From positions 17,100 through 81,099 of the forward strand of contig NZ_JABWEB010000023.1 of NCBI RefSeq assembly GCF_013369485.1: DNA of 64,000 nt. The letters are read 5' to 3'. The position numbers and the translations under genes were made by a program. Positions 15,458-24,982 of the stretch are shown here, piece after piece; positions within the stretch are counted from its first letter, which is position 1, and the number at the start of each line of letters is the position of its first letter. Under the pieces are notes generated by a model, which was not told the DNA's origin, made no database searches, and saw only the letters and a program-made list of their open reading frames with translations. This DNA is from Massilia sp. BJB1822. Lineage in GTDB: Bacteria > Pseudomonadota > Gammaproteobacteria > Burkholderiales > Burkholderiaceae_D.

Positions 15458-17130
15458 ATGGCGTTTCTTCGATTCTGGTGGTGGGGGCAGGTCCGGTTGG
15501 TATGTGCGCGGCAATCCAGGCGGCGCGCCGCGGCATCGACGTGATCGTCGTGGAGGCCAAAGCCGAGGACGCTGTGGCGGATGCAAAATGCAACAGCGTA
15601 GCCTCGCGTACCTTGGAGACGCTGCGTCGATTTGGGATTGCCGAGCAGGTGCGCGCGGTCGGATTGCCAGACGACTACCCGACCGATGTGATTTATACGA
15701 CCAGCATTACCGGCCCTGAAATGACGCGTATCCCAATGCCGTCGCGGGACGAGCGCAGGCAGACGCCATTCCCTGCCGGCTCTCCCGATGAAGGCTGGCG
15801 TAGCGCCGAGCCGTATGTGCGGGTTAGCCAGCGCTATAGCAACCAAGTCCTGGCAAGGCTCATGCACGCCACGCCGGGCATCACCGTACTGTACAACACC
15901 GAAGTGTTGGGCCACGAACAGCTAGCGGATGAGGTAAAGGTGCAGATTCGCGGCGCCGACGGTAGTCAGTCCGAGCTGAGGGCGCGATACGTGATTGCCG
16001 CCGATGGTGGCCGCAGTCCCGTGCGCCATCAGTTGGGCATCAAGCTGAGTGGCGATGCTGAGCTGGGGCACATGCGTTCGAGTCTGATCCATGCACCTGG
16101 CTTACTTGCTCTTTTCAACGGGCGCCGGCCGGCGTGGATGAGCTGGGTGGTGAACCATCATGTAAAAGGCGTTGTAGTGGCCATCGATGGCAAGGATCAG
16201 TGGCTGGTCCACCGTGCTTTGCCGTCGGGTGTACGCGATTTCGCAGCGCTGGATGCAGACCAGTCGATCCGGGACGTGCTTGGCGTTGATGCCGATTTCA
16301 AGTATGAAGTGCTGCAGCATGAGGACTGGATTGGACGTCGGCTGGTGGCTGACCGCATGCGAGACCGTCGTGTCTTCCTGGCTGGTGACGCAGCCCACCT
16401 CTGGGTACCGTTTGCTGGCTATGGAATGAATGCCGGCATTGCCGATGGTGTCAGCATTGCTTGGCTTCTGAGTAACGTGCTGCAGGGCTGGGCCGATCCA
16501 GCGATGTTGGATGCCTATGAAGCTGAGCGGCAGCCAATTACCGAGCAAGTCTCGCGCTATGCCATGCAAAGCATGATGGACACGATGGAGGCGCTGGGCC
16601 GCAACACGCCGCCAGCATCACTGTCGTCTCGCTATAACCCCGCAGGCCTGGCCATTCGTCGCGTGATGGGCGGCCGGCTGCACAAGCTCAATGTGCCGCA
16701 GTTCGCGCCGGCAGGGCTGAACTTCGGCTACTACTACGACAAGTCGCCACTGATCAGCTACGACGGCACCTCACCACCGGAATACGATATGGGGAGCGTC
16801 ACGCATTCAACCGTTCCTGGATGCCGCTTGCCGCATTTTTGGATTGGGCCGGGCGTTTCCGTGTACGACAAGCTTGGACCTGTCTACACGCTGCTGCGTT
16901 TTGATCGGACCTTGGATATTGAGCCGTTGGTTGCCGCCAGCGCAGCGGCCGGTATGCCACTCGCTGTTTTGGACCTGCCGCCGCGCGATAACGATGCCCC
17001 CTTCACGCATCCCTTGCTGGTGGTGCGTGAAGATCAGCACGTTGTATGGCGAGGCGATGTGGTGCCGCAGGACCCCGGCGCGCTGGTCCATTTACTGTGT
17101 GGTCGTAGGGTTGAGGGGGGCCTCAAATGA
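15454..17130 (+). CDS. FAD-dependent aromatic monooxygenase (first of two)
   Basis: Class A flavoprotein hydroxylase, 558 residues. The Rossmann motif VVGAGPVGMCAA is at about 8-19, the DG motif AADGGRSPVRHQLG at about 180, and the second FAD motif RVFLAGDAAHLWVPFAGYG at about 310. A thioredoxin-like C-terminal domain is typical of phenol and MhpA-type hydroxylases. It uses NAD(P)H and O2 to hydroxylate a phenolic ring. The start overlaps the hydrolase stop (ATGA) behind GGGAGG. It differs clearly from the second monooxygenase at 18113, so the two probably act at different steps. Confidence 0.88.
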   Translation: MNGVSSILVVGAGPVGMCAAIQAARRGIDVIVVEAKAEDAVADAKCNSVASRTLETLRRFGIAEQVRAVGLPDDYPTDVIYTTSITGPEMTRIPMPSRDERRQTPFPAGSPDEGWRSAEPYVRVSQRYSNQVLARLMHATPGITVLYNTEVLGHEQLADEVKVQIRGADGSQSELRARYVIAADGGRSPVRHQLGIKLSGDAELGHMRSSLIHAPGLLALFNGRRPAWMSWVVNHHVKGVVVAIDGKDQWLVHRALPSGVRDFAALDADQSIRDVLGVDADFKYEVLQHEDWIGRRLVADRMRDRRVFLAGDAAHLWVPFAGYGMNAGIADGVSIAWLLSNVLQGWADPAMLDAYEAERQPITEQVSRYAMQSMMDTMEALGRNTPPASLSSRYNPAGLAIRRVMGGRLHKLNVPQFAPAGLNFGYYYDKSPLISYDGTSPPEYDMGSVTHSTVPGCRLPHFWIGPGVSVYDKLGPVYTLLRFDRTLDIEPLVAASAAAGMPLAVLDLPPRDNDAPFTHPLLVVREDQHVVWRGDVVPQDPGALVHLLCGRRVEGGLK

Positions 17131-18113
17131 GCGGCGCCACAAGCCTGTTCGGTCATATGCGCCTGGGCTACACCTTGGTGGCATCGCATAAACTTGCTGA
17201 GTGGTATCGTTTCGCTTTGGATGGCCTCGGCCTGCATGTTGATGTGCTTTCCGATGACGTGGTGGCGCTCCGAATGGACCAGCGGCAGCGCCGCATCATC
17301 ATTCAGCGGGGCGATGATGAGGATGTGACTGCGCTAGGTTGGGAGCTCGACAACGCCGATATGCTGGAGTTGGCTCTCGCGCGCCTGCGCGCTCGTGGCA
17401 TTACCCCGCATCGCTGCGACGACGAACGCGCCGCCTTGCGCGGTGTCAAAAGCTTCTGGTCATTTGTCGGCCCCAAGGGGCTGGATATTGAGTTGTTCAT
17501 CCAGCCCGAGTTAAGCGCGGCGCCGCTTAATATGCTGGCATCTGGCTTTGTGACCGGTGATGCGGGCATGGGACATGTGGCGATCACCACCCGCGAGCCA
17601 GAAGCAATGCAGGCGTTCTGGTTACAGGTGTTCGACGCTCGCATATCAGACCGTATCGAAGACAGGATTGGCGGTGTCGATCTTGAGTTTGCATTCATGC
17701 GGCTGAACCAGCGGCACCATTCCGTGGCCACCGCCGCGACCCGCGGATTGCGGATGAATCCATTGCGCACGCAGATTCACCACCTTAATTTACAGGCAGC
17801 CAGCCTGAATGACGTTACCGAGGGTTATGTGCGTTGCCGCCGCTTGGGATACGCGATTGCCAGCAGCGTCGGCCAACATCCCAATGACCGCGAACTGTCG
17901 TTTTACGTCGAAACCCCATCAGGATTTGAGATCGAGCTCGGCTGGAATCCCTTGGAGGTCCACGACGAGGCGGCATGGCACGAGGGCTACTACAGGGGCA
18001 TCAGTCTCTGGGGACATTTTCCTGAAAGCCTGACAACGTCGAAGAGAATTACGCAAGTCGGCCGGGCAATCAGCTCCCTGACGCGCCGCGAGCACGTAAT
18101 GGGAGCGAAATAA
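17127..18113 (+). CDS. Type I extradiol (meta-cleavage) dioxygenase, VOC family
   Basis: Opens the catecholic ring next to the hydroxyl pair using Fe(II). 328 residues with two VOC modules. The C-terminal module holds the ligands: His in GMGHVAITT (about 150), His in QIHHLNLQ (about 215), Glu in GFEIELGWNP (about 268). The acid/base His in NQRHHSV and Tyr in SFYVETPSG are also present. It resembles 2,3-dihydroxybiphenyl and 2,3-dihydroxyphenylpropionate-type enzymes more than catechol 2,3-dioxygenase. The start overlaps the preceding stop (ATGA). It is placed between the two monooxygenases. Confidence 0.88.
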   Translation: MSGATSLFGHMRLGYTLVASHKLAEWYRFALDGLGLHVDVLSDDVVALRMDQRQRRIIIQRGDDEDVTALGWELDNADMLELALARLRARGITPHRCDDERAALRGVKSFWSFVGPKGLDIELFIQPELSAAPLNMLASGFVTGDAGMGHVAITTREPEAMQAFWLQVFDARISDRIEDRIGGVDLEFAFMRLNQRHHSVATAATRGLRMNPLRTQIHHLNLQAASLNDVTEGYVRCRRLGYAIASSVGQHPNDRELSFYVETPSGFEIELGWNPLEVHDEAAWHEGYYRGISLWGHFPESLTTSKRITQVGRAISSLTRREHVMGAK

Positions 18114-19852
18114 TGGGCTCCGCGGAAAATATCGACGTGCTTGTGGTGGGGCTGGGACCAACAGGCTTGATGCTTGCTCATCTGCTTGGCAAGCGTGGCG
18201 CGCGAGTGGTTGTGTTGGAGCGCGAGCCTCAGTTCTATGGCAACGCTCGCGCGGTGTATACCGACGATGAGTGCATGCGCATCTTCCAGGCGGCTGGCGT
18301 AGCCGGCGAACTTGAGCAGGACATGGTGCTGGACTGCCCGGCCCAATGGGTCTTGCGGGATGGTTCCGTGCTGGCGCAGTTTGTCCGCACCGACCGCCCC
18401 AACGGCTGGTCCCTCAGCAATTTCATTTATCAACCGGCGCTGGAAAACAAACTGGAAGCGCTTTTGTCACGCTATCCAAACGTGACAGTACTGCGGGGTC
18501 GAGAGTTACTGTCTCATCGGCAGGATGCTTCCGGTGTCACCGCCAGTCATGGCGCCTGCGCCGGCACCGGCTACGGCGTTGAGCCTGGCAAACAGAAGGA
18601 TGCCCCACGCGATCTCCAAACAATACGGGCCAAGTTCATGGTGGGCTGCGATGGTGGCCGTAGCGCTGTGCGTACCCAGCTACGCATCCAACTCAGCGGG
18701 AAGAGTTTTCCCAACCCGTGGCTGGTGGTCGATGTGCGCGCGCGATCTGGAGAGGACTGCTTCCGGCATCTGCCGTACTTTAACTTCGTTTGCGATCCGG
18801 CCTGCCCAACTGTGAGCTGCCCGCAACCCGACAATCATCACCGCTTCGAATTCATGTTGGCGCCGGACCAAAGCCGCGAGTCGATGGAGGAGATGGCGAC
18901 AGTGGAGCGACTACTCTCGCATCACGTCGATGTTGGCAAGATTGAAGTGCTGCGGCGACTGGTGTACACGTTCAATGCGTTGGTCGCGGAACGCTGGCGC
19001 GAAGGCCGGGTCTTCCTTGCCGGGGATGCGGCGCACATGACGCCTCAGTTCATGGGGCAAGGCATGAGCTCGGGCATACGCGACGCCTATAACTTGGCTT
19101 GGAAGCTGGATGCCGTATTGCGGCAGCAGGCCGACATGGCGCTTCTTGACACTTATGAACGAGAGCGCAAGCCACACGCCAAGGAAATGATCGACGTGTC
19201 GATACGGATGAAGGATTTCGTTTCTGAATCTCGTCCACTGGCGGCCGCTTTGCGCAATCTCACCGTCAGGGTCTTGCTGCACACACCCGTGCTGCGTAAC
19301 TACCTTCGAGAAGGGCGTTTCAAACCACCGCCCACGTATGTCGATGGAAGCTATCTTGGCTTGCTGCGCCGCTCACGCAAAGCACCGGAGGGAAGACCCG
19401 TGCTGCAGCCGACGGTACGTAGCTATGACGGCAAGCGGCTGCTGCTGGACGAAGTATTAGGCGAAGGCTTTGCCGTACTGGGCTTCAATACCGATCCAGC
19501 AGGAGCGATGACGCTGCAGCAGCGGACCGGTTTTCTGGATGGTGGAGTTCGCTTTGTCACGGTGTACCCGCTTGGCCATCGTCCCCAGGGATATCGCAAT
19601 GTCGCCCATCATGCCCCGCCGGGCGTTTGCGAGATTGAAGACATCAATGGCGACCTTGTGGCCTGGCTAAAGGCGGTCGGTGTCCGCAAAGGCGGCACGC
19701 TGCTGATTCGTCCGGATAAGTTCGTCTACGCCCATGTGCCGGCTGCAAGAGTGGCCGCCACTCTGAATGCGCTTTTCATCCAAATTGGCCGGCCATCCAG
19801 GTCGGCAGGAGATCACCATGAACAGTATGGCCGTCAACGCGCCAGCCGCTAA
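18113..19852 (+). CDS. FAD-dependent monooxygenase, MhpA-like (second of two)
   Basis: 579 residues of the 3-(3-hydroxyphenyl)propionate hydroxylase group. GxGxxG in VVGLGPTGLMLAHLLG (about 8-23), DG motif VGCDGGRSAVRTQL (about 178), GD motif VFLAGDAAHMTPQFMGQGM (about 300) and a conserved DTYERERKPHAKEM segment. It shares one base with the dioxygenase stop (TAATG). MhpA-type enzymes add the ortho hydroxyl that makes the ring cleavable, so this is the better candidate for the catechol-forming step. Substrate is unknown. Confidence 0.88.
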   Translation: MGSAENIDVLVVGLGPTGLMLAHLLGKRGARVVVLEREPQFYGNARAVYTDDECMRIFQAAGVAGELEQDMVLDCPAQWVLRDGSVLAQFVRTDRPNGWSLSNFIYQPALENKLEALLSRYPNVTVLRGRELLSHRQDASGVTASHGACAGTGYGVEPGKQKDAPRDLQTIRAKFMVGCDGGRSAVRTQLRIQLSGKSFPNPWLVVDVRARSGEDCFRHLPYFNFVCDPACPTVSCPQPDNHHRFEFMLAPDQSRESMEEMATVERLLSHHVDVGKIEVLRRLVYTFNALVAERWREGRVFLAGDAAHMTPQFMGQGMSSGIRDAYNLAWKLDAVLRQQADMALLDTYERERKPHAKEMIDVSIRMKDFVSESRPLAAALRNLTVRVLLHTPVLRNYLREGRFKPPPTYVDGSYLGLLRRSRKAPEGRPVLQPTVRSYDGKRLLLDEVLGEGFAVLGFNTDPAGAMTLQQRTGFLDGGVRFVTVYPLGHRPQGYRNVAHHAPPGVCEIEDINGDLVAWLKAVGVRKGGTLLIRPDKFVYAHVPAARVAATLNALFIQIGRPSRSAGDHHEQYGRQRASR

Positions 19853-20621
19853 CCTGGAAGCGGCAGCCAACGCGCTGCATTTGGCCCGCAGCCGGCGGGA
19901 AGCCATCTTGCCGATATCGCGCAGTTACGGCATCACTGACATCGAGAGCGCCTACGCCGTCGCGGACATCAACACGCGGCGGCGAGTGGACGCCGGCGCC
20001 CGTGTCGTCGGCATGAAAGTGGGCTTGACATCGTGCGCCGTGCAGCAACAGCTCGGTGTTGACCAGCCGGATTTCGGCGTGCTGTTCGACGACATGGAAA
20101 GACTGAGCGGCGAGCCTATCGAAATACAGGGTTTGCTGCAACCTAAGGCTGAAGTCGAGGTCGCGTTTGTGCTGCGCAGCGATCTGTCTGGAGCCGGCCC
20201 AAGCATCGGTGAGTTCTTGGCCGCACTGGCCTATGCGATCCCTGCAATTGAAATCGTCGACAGCGCAATCTCCGACTGGAAAATCAGCTTGGCCGATACG
20301 GTTGCCGACAACGCTTCGTGCGGGCTTTACGTGCTGGGGGACCAGCCGACGCCGCTGGGCCAGATTCCGCTGGCAGAACTTGGTATGCAAATGTTCAAGA
20401 ATGGCGCGTTGGCAGCGACTGGGTGTGGCAGTGCCTGCATGGGACATCCCTTGCGGGCGGCGTACTGGCTGGCGCGCACGATGAGTGAGCGTGGCCGGCC
20501 GCTTAAAGCGGGACAAGTCATTCTGTCCGGGGCGCTGGGGCCGATGGTGCCAGTAGCTGCCGGCGACCGTATCGACGCGACGCTGGGCCCGCTGGGGCAG
20601 GTGAGCTGCCACTTCATTTAA
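19818..20621 (+). CDS. mhpD: 2-hydroxypenta-2,4-dienoate hydratase
   Basis: Adds water to 2-hydroxypenta-2,4-dienoate to form 4-hydroxy-2-oxovalerate. 267 residues from ATG 19818 behind AGGAGA, overlapping the preceding gene by 35 bases. Family motifs include VVGMKVGLTS (about 66-75), QPKAEVEVAFVL (metal-binding Glu residues, about 104-115) and a C-terminal SGALGPMVPVAAGD. It could equally be named dmpE/bphH-type; MhpD is used for the general function. Confidence 0.9.
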   Translation: MNSMAVNAPAANLEAAANALHLARSRREAILPISRSYGITDIESAYAVADINTRRRVDAGARVVGMKVGLTSCAVQQQLGVDQPDFGVLFDDMERLSGEPIEIQGLLQPKAEVEVAFVLRSDLSGAGPSIGEFLAALAYAIPAIEIVDSAISDWKISLADTVADNASCGLYVLGDQPTPLGQIPLAELGMQMFKNGALAATGCGSACMGHPLRAAYWLARTMSERGRPLKAGQVILSGALGPMVPVAAGDRIDATLGPLGQVSCHFI

Positions 20622-20625
20622 TGAG

Positions 20626-21585
20626 ATGAATCGCATGAGAAAACTAAAAGCTGCAATTATCGGCAGCGGCAATATCGGCACGGATTTGCTGATCAAGAGC
20701 CTGCGCCACGGAAGACGAATTGAGGTCGTTGCGATGGTTGGCATCGACCCGGCCTCGGACGGCCTCGCACGCGCTGACCGCCTTGGCGTTGCGGTGACCG
20801 CCGGTGGTGTTGAGGGCTTGCTGAGATTGCCTCAGTTCGCTGAGATTGATGTGGTCTTTGACGCCACGTCCGCCTCGGCCCACCTGCGCAACGAAGCTAT
20901 GCTGAGTGCCGCCAAGCCAGGGATCCGGATGATCGACTTGACTCCTGCAGCAATCGGGCCGTACTGCGTACCCGTTGTCAATGGCGAACAGCATCTGGCG
21001 GCGCTAAACCTGAACATGGTTACCTGCGGCGGCCAAGCCACGATTCCGATGGTGGCGGCGGTCAGCCAAGTCGCAGCGGTGCATTACGCAGAAATCGTTG
21101 CCTCCATCAGCAGCAAGTCTGCCGGACCAGGAACGCGCGCCAATATCGACGAGTTCACCGAAACTACTTCCCGCGCCATCGAAGTCGTTGGCGGCGCGCG
21201 TAAGGGAAAAGCCATCATTGTGCTCAATCCCGCAGAGCCGCCATTGATTATGCGCGATACGGTTTATACGCTCAGCGCCGCAGCTGATCTTGCTGCTGTG
21301 CGGGAAGCAGTCGAACAGATGGTAGCTGCGGTTCAGTCCTATGTTCCTGGTTATCGGCTCAAGCAGGAAGTCCAGTTCGACCAGGTTGACGACTTGCGTA
21401 TTCCCGGCGTGGGCGATGGCCTGTCCGGACTGAAGACCACCATCCTGCTGGAGGTGGAAGGGGCTGCTCACTATTTGCCGGCCTACGCTGGCAATCTCGA
21501 CATTATGACCAGCGCCGCGTTGCGCACAGCTGAACAATTGGCTGCGCGCATGATGCTGGAAGTGCCGGAGGGGAATCTGCAATGA
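20626..21585 (+). CDS. mhpF: Acetaldehyde dehydrogenase (acylating)
   Basis: Converts acetaldehyde, NAD and CoA to acetyl-CoA. 319 residues. NAD-binding motif AAIIGSGNIGTDLL (about 9-22), catalytic Cys in NMVTCGGQATIP (about 132), and a PGYRLKQEVQFD region that forms the aldolase contact in the DmpFG complex. It forms a channelling complex with the next gene's product, whose ATG overlaps its stop (ATGA). Also called DmpF/BphJ. Confidence 0.95.
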   Translation: MNRMRKLKAAIIGSGNIGTDLLIKSLRHGRRIEVVAMVGIDPASDGLARADRLGVAVTAGGVEGLLRLPQFAEIDVVFDATSASAHLRNEAMLSAAKPGIRMIDLTPAAIGPYCVPVVNGEQHLAALNLNMVTCGGQATIPMVAAVSQVAAVHYAEIVASISSKSAGPGTRANIDEFTETTSRAIEVVGGARKGKAIIVLNPAEPPLIMRDTVYTLSAAADLAAVREAVEQMVAAVQSYVPGYRLKQEVQFDQVDDLRIPGVGDGLSGLKTTILLEVEGAAHYLPAYAGNLDIMTSAALRTAEQLAARMMLEVPEGNLQ

Positions 21586-22619
21586 ATATCGAAACGAACA
21601 AAAAAGTATACATTTCGGATGTCACGCTCCGCGATGGCAGTCACGCTATCCGGCATCAGTACAGCCTGCAGAAAACGATGCAGATCGCCTCCGCGCTCGA
21701 CCATGCCGGTGTTGATTCCATCGAGGTGGCGCACGGCGATGGCCTGCAGGGTGGCAGCTTCAACTATGGCTTTGGTGCTCACACCGACGTCGAATGGATC
21801 GAGGCCGTCGCCAGCGTGGTCAAGCGGGCCAAGATTGCCACGCTGCTGCTGCCTGGCATCGGCACTATCCACGACCTTCAAGCCGCCTATGATGCTGGTG
21901 CGCGGGTGGTACGCGTTGCCACCCACTGTACCGAAGCGGACATCTCGAAACAGCACATTGAATATGCTCGCAAGCTCGGTATGGAGGCCGTCGGATTCCT
22001 GATGATGAGCCATATGGTCCCGCCGAAACAGTTGGCTGCGCAGGCCAAACTCATGGAACGGTACGGCGCCACATGCTGTTACGTCGTGGACTCCGGCGGG
22101 GCACTGGGCATGAGCGATGTGCGCGACCGGTTCCGTGCGTTCAAAGATGTTCTGGACCCGGCTACCCAGACCGGTATGCACGCTCATCACAACCTCAGTC
22201 TGGGTGTGGCCAACAGCATCGTCGCGGTCGAAGAAGGCTGCGACCGTGTTGACGCCAGCCTGGCCGGCATGGGCGCAGGTGCCGGCAATGCTCCTCTGGA
22301 AGTATTCATTGCCGCTGCCGAGCGTCTTGGTTGGCAGCACGGTTGCGCATTGTATGAGTTGATGGATGCTGCCGATGACATCGTTCGGCCATTGCAAGAT
22401 CGTCCGGTGCGAGTTGATCGAGAGACCTTGGCGCTCGGTTACGCCGGGGTATATAGCAGCTTCCTCCGTCATAGCGAAACGGCAGCACGTAAGTATGGCC
22501 TGAAGGCAGTCGACATCCTGGTCGAACTGGGACGCCGGCGCATGGTTGGCGGGCAGGAAGATATGATTGTTGACGTCGCCTTGGACCTGTTGCGTAGCCA
22601 GCGTGGACATGCTGCATGA
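21582..22619 (+). CDS. mhpE: 4-hydroxy-2-oxovalerate aldolase
   Basis: Splits 4-hydroxy-2-oxovalerate to pyruvate and acetaldehyde, which passes directly to the dehydrogenase partner. 345 residues. ISDVTLRDGSHAIRHQYS (about 10-27) carries the metal-binding Asp and the Arg/His of the active site; MHAHHNLSLGVANS (about 204) gives the two metal-binding His. A DmpG-type C-terminal communication domain is present. ATGA overlaps join it to genes on both sides. Confidence 0.95.
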   Translation: MNIETNKKVYISDVTLRDGSHAIRHQYSLQKTMQIASALDHAGVDSIEVAHGDGLQGGSFNYGFGAHTDVEWIEAVASVVKRAKIATLLLPGIGTIHDLQAAYDAGARVVRVATHCTEADISKQHIEYARKLGMEAVGFLMMSHMVPPKQLAAQAKLMERYGATCCYVVDSGGALGMSDVRDRFRAFKDVLDPATQTGMHAHHNLSLGVANSIVAVEEGCDRVDASLAGMGAGAGNAPLEVFIAAAERLGWQHGCALYELMDAADDIVRPLQDRPVRVDRETLALGYAGVYSSFLRHSETAARKYGLKAVDILVELGRRRMVGGQEDMIVDVALDLLRSQRGHAA

Positions 22620-23743
22620 AAACGCCAAATGTTTTGCAGCCGCTGACTCGCCTAATGAATGACACCACGGCACCGGAAGTCAAGCACGGCCGTATCGATG
22701 TCCACCACCATTTATTTCCTCCCGCCTATGTTGAAGAAAACCGCCGTCGCGGCATCACCAAAGAAGCCGGGGTGCAAATTCCGACCTGGGTTCCAGAAGA
22801 CTCGTTAGGGGTGATGGATGCCAATGGTATCCAAACCGCGATCTTGTCGCTGTCGGCTCCGGGCGTGTACATGGGCAGCAGGCAGGATGCGATCACGCTG
22901 GCACGAGAATGCAATGATTATGGCGCAGCGCTTGTGCAACAGCATCCCGGCCGGTTTGGCTATTTTGCCGTACTCCCAATGCCGTTTACAGCAGAAGCTT
23001 GTGCCGAAGCGATTCGGGCATTGGAGGTACTGGGTGCTGATGGCATCGTCCTCCTCGGCAGCACCGACGGGGTCTTCCTTGGAGATCCGCGTTTCGAAGA
23101 ATTGATGGCAGAGCTTAATCGTCGCAAAGCCGTCGTGTTTGTGCATCCCAATGTACACCCTACAAGTCGTGACCTGTGGCTCGCGACGCCTGACTTTCTC
23201 CTTGAGTTTGTCTGCGATACCACCCGTGCCGCAGTCAATCTCGTGCTGCAGGGCGTGATGGAAAGGCATCCTGGAATCAAATGGATTCTGGCCCATGCTG
23301 GCGGCTTCCTGCCCTATATTGCGTGGCGCGCGTCGCTGGCAAACGCCTTGCCGCAGTTTCGTGATACAGCGCCGCAGGGCGTGCTTACCTACCTGCGGCG
23401 CTTCTACTTCGATACTGCGCTGTCGCCATCATCAATCACCATGGCGGCGCTGCAGCAATTCGTCGCACCGGAACACATCCTATTCGGGAGCGACTACCCG
23501 TATGCGCCTGCGCCCCTGACCGCATTGCAAGTCAAGACGCTGGAAGAGGGCGATATCTGGAGCGAGGCGCAACAGCATGGCATTCAGCGCCAGCACGCAC
23601 TGAGTCTGTTTCCCCGGTTTGCGCAAGCCGACGAAGACTTCAACTCAGCACCAGAGTTCAGCAAAGAAGGCCTGTTGGCGAAAGCGGCACGCCTGGCGAC
23701 CGATCCGCTCGCCGAAATGGTGGAACATTTGCGGAACCGTTAG
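22616..23743 (+). CDS. Metal-dependent amidohydrolase, ACMSD/resorcylate-decarboxylase-like
   Basis: 375 residues of the amidohydrolase_2 family whose characterised members decarboxylate hydroxybenzoates or carboxylated ring-fission products. Zn ligands: HxH in IDVHHHLFPP (about 28-32), His in VVFVHPNVHP (about 178), His in WILAHAGGFLPY (about 226), Asp in FGSDYPYAP (about 293). Its ATGA overlap with the aldolase makes it part of the operon. Standard mhp or bph pathways lack such an enzyme. It could remove a ring carboxylate before hydroxylation, or decarboxylate the ring-cleavage product before hydrolysis. Which is undetermined. Confidence 0.85.
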   Translation: MKTPNVLQPLTRLMNDTTAPEVKHGRIDVHHHLFPPAYVEENRRRGITKEAGVQIPTWVPEDSLGVMDANGIQTAILSLSAPGVYMGSRQDAITLARECNDYGAALVQQHPGRFGYFAVLPMPFTAEACAEAIRALEVLGADGIVLLGSTDGVFLGDPRFEELMAELNRRKAVVFVHPNVHPTSRDLWLATPDFLLEFVCDTTRAAVNLVLQGVMERHPGIKWILAHAGGFLPYIAWRASLANALPQFRDTAPQGVLTYLRRFYFDTALSPSSITMAALQQFVAPEHILFGSDYPYAPAPLTALQVKTLEEGDIWSEAQQHGIQRQHALSLFPRFAQADEDFNSAPEFSKEGLLAKAARLATDPLAEMVEHLRNR

Positions 23744-23794
23744 CGACTGGCCGCAATAAGCAACCGTACCCTAAAACCAAAATTTGGAGACGTT

Positions 23795-24895
23795 ATGGAA
23801 ACCTGGAAAATCAAGGCGGCCACGCTGGCGGTCGTCGGTATCACGAGCAGCATATCGGTAAGCGCACTTGCAGCTGAAGCGTTCCAGCTGCGCTATAACC
23901 TTGCTGGAAGTCTGGGGGGCGAAATGTTCGCGCCCCCAGACCAGGCCGGTTGGGCCGGCGGTGTTGCCTTGACCTATTTGGATGTCAATAAGGTCACCGG
24001 CGATGATGGAAAACTGTTACGTCAGCAAGTTCCCGGTGGGGTGGTGCCGCTTCCGGCCCCAACTCCCGCCGCGCTGTACCCCAGCTACGCGGCACAGTCG
24101 GTGGAGATCATTGGCACTGGGTCGATGCCGCAATGGAATCTGGGGGTAGGGTATCTAACCCAAGATACCTATGGCGGTGGCCGGCTCGGATTTGCGCTGA
24201 ATGTTCCCTATGCAACCAAACGTCAATACTTTGATGCGCACTCCACAGCACCAGTCCTGAAGTGGAATCCTGCGGTACCAGCCGCCACTCGGGCTGCGGT
24301 GGCGGCTAGGTTCAACAGTCAGTATCAGGCCACATTGGACGGTATGGCTGATGCAGAGACAGGTGAGGTAAGCGGCATCGGTGATATTGAACTGCAGGCT
24401 GGTTGGCTGTATGTCCACGAGAAGGTGCGGGTGCTCGCTGGAGCCTCTGTTGTCCTGCCAACCGGGAAATACGACGCTGCATCCGGTCCGGATATTGGTT
24501 ATGGCAATTTCTATACCTTCCGCCCGGCCATCCAGGTAGCGTACCTGCCGACGCCAGACTTAGCGATAGCGGGGAAATTAACGCTAGGACTGAACACCAA
24601 GAATCATGACAATGACCTGCGCAGCGGTAACTGGGTGGGGTTGGAAGCTGCAGTCGGCTACAAGACACCGGTTGGCGTCATCGGTATACACGGGGTCCGC
24701 GTCCAGCAGTATCAGGACGACCGCAATAACCCCTGGGGCTCATCGCGCCTGCGCTCAACTAATGCTGGCTTGTTCTTCACGACCAAGATTCCATCCACCG
24801 ACATCGCTGTGACACTGCAATATATGGCGACCACGGACTCTCGCAATGCAAAGCATGGGGACTTCACCCAGGTACGTATGCTTAAGTTGTTCTAA
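23795..24895 (+). CDS. Outer-membrane channel of the MetA/SphA aromatic-degradation family
   Basis: 366 residues with a signal peptide (LAVVGITSSISVSALAAEA, cleavage after about residue 27), then a beta-barrel-type sequence with alternating aromatic and polar strands ending in a C-terminal Phe (RMLKLF), the outer-membrane signature. Matches the Phenol_MetA_deg family found at the end of meta-cleavage operons, thought to admit hydrophobic aromatics. RBS GGAGACG. It follows the amidohydrolase by 51 bases. Confidence 0.85.
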   Translation: METWKIKAATLAVVGITSSISVSALAAEAFQLRYNLAGSLGGEMFAPPDQAGWAGGVALTYLDVNKVTGDDGKLLRQQVPGGVVPLPAPTPAALYPSYAAQSVEIIGTGSMPQWNLGVGYLTQDTYGGGRLGFALNVPYATKRQYFDAHSTAPVLKWNPAVPAATRAAVAARFNSQYQATLDGMADAETGEVSGIGDIELQAGWLYVHEKVRVLAGASVVLPTGKYDAASGPDIGYGNFYTFRPAIQVAYLPTPDLAIAGKLTLGLNTKNHDNDLRSGNWVGLEAAVGYKTPVGVIGIHGVRVQQYQDDRNNPWGSSRLRSTNAGLFFTTKIPSTDIAVTLQYMATTDSRNAKHGDFTQVRMLKLF

Positions 24896-24982
24896 AATGT
24901 GTCGCCTCACTATCTGGCCGGAGGCCTGGGGACATCGGTATTTAAAGCAACAGTAGTACACCACCTTCTGAATAGTTGAAAT

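Noticed and set aside
21483..22673. Long minus-strand open frame across the aldolase gene
   Set aside because: Antisense to a strongly conserved aldolase; no domain and no ribosome-binding site.
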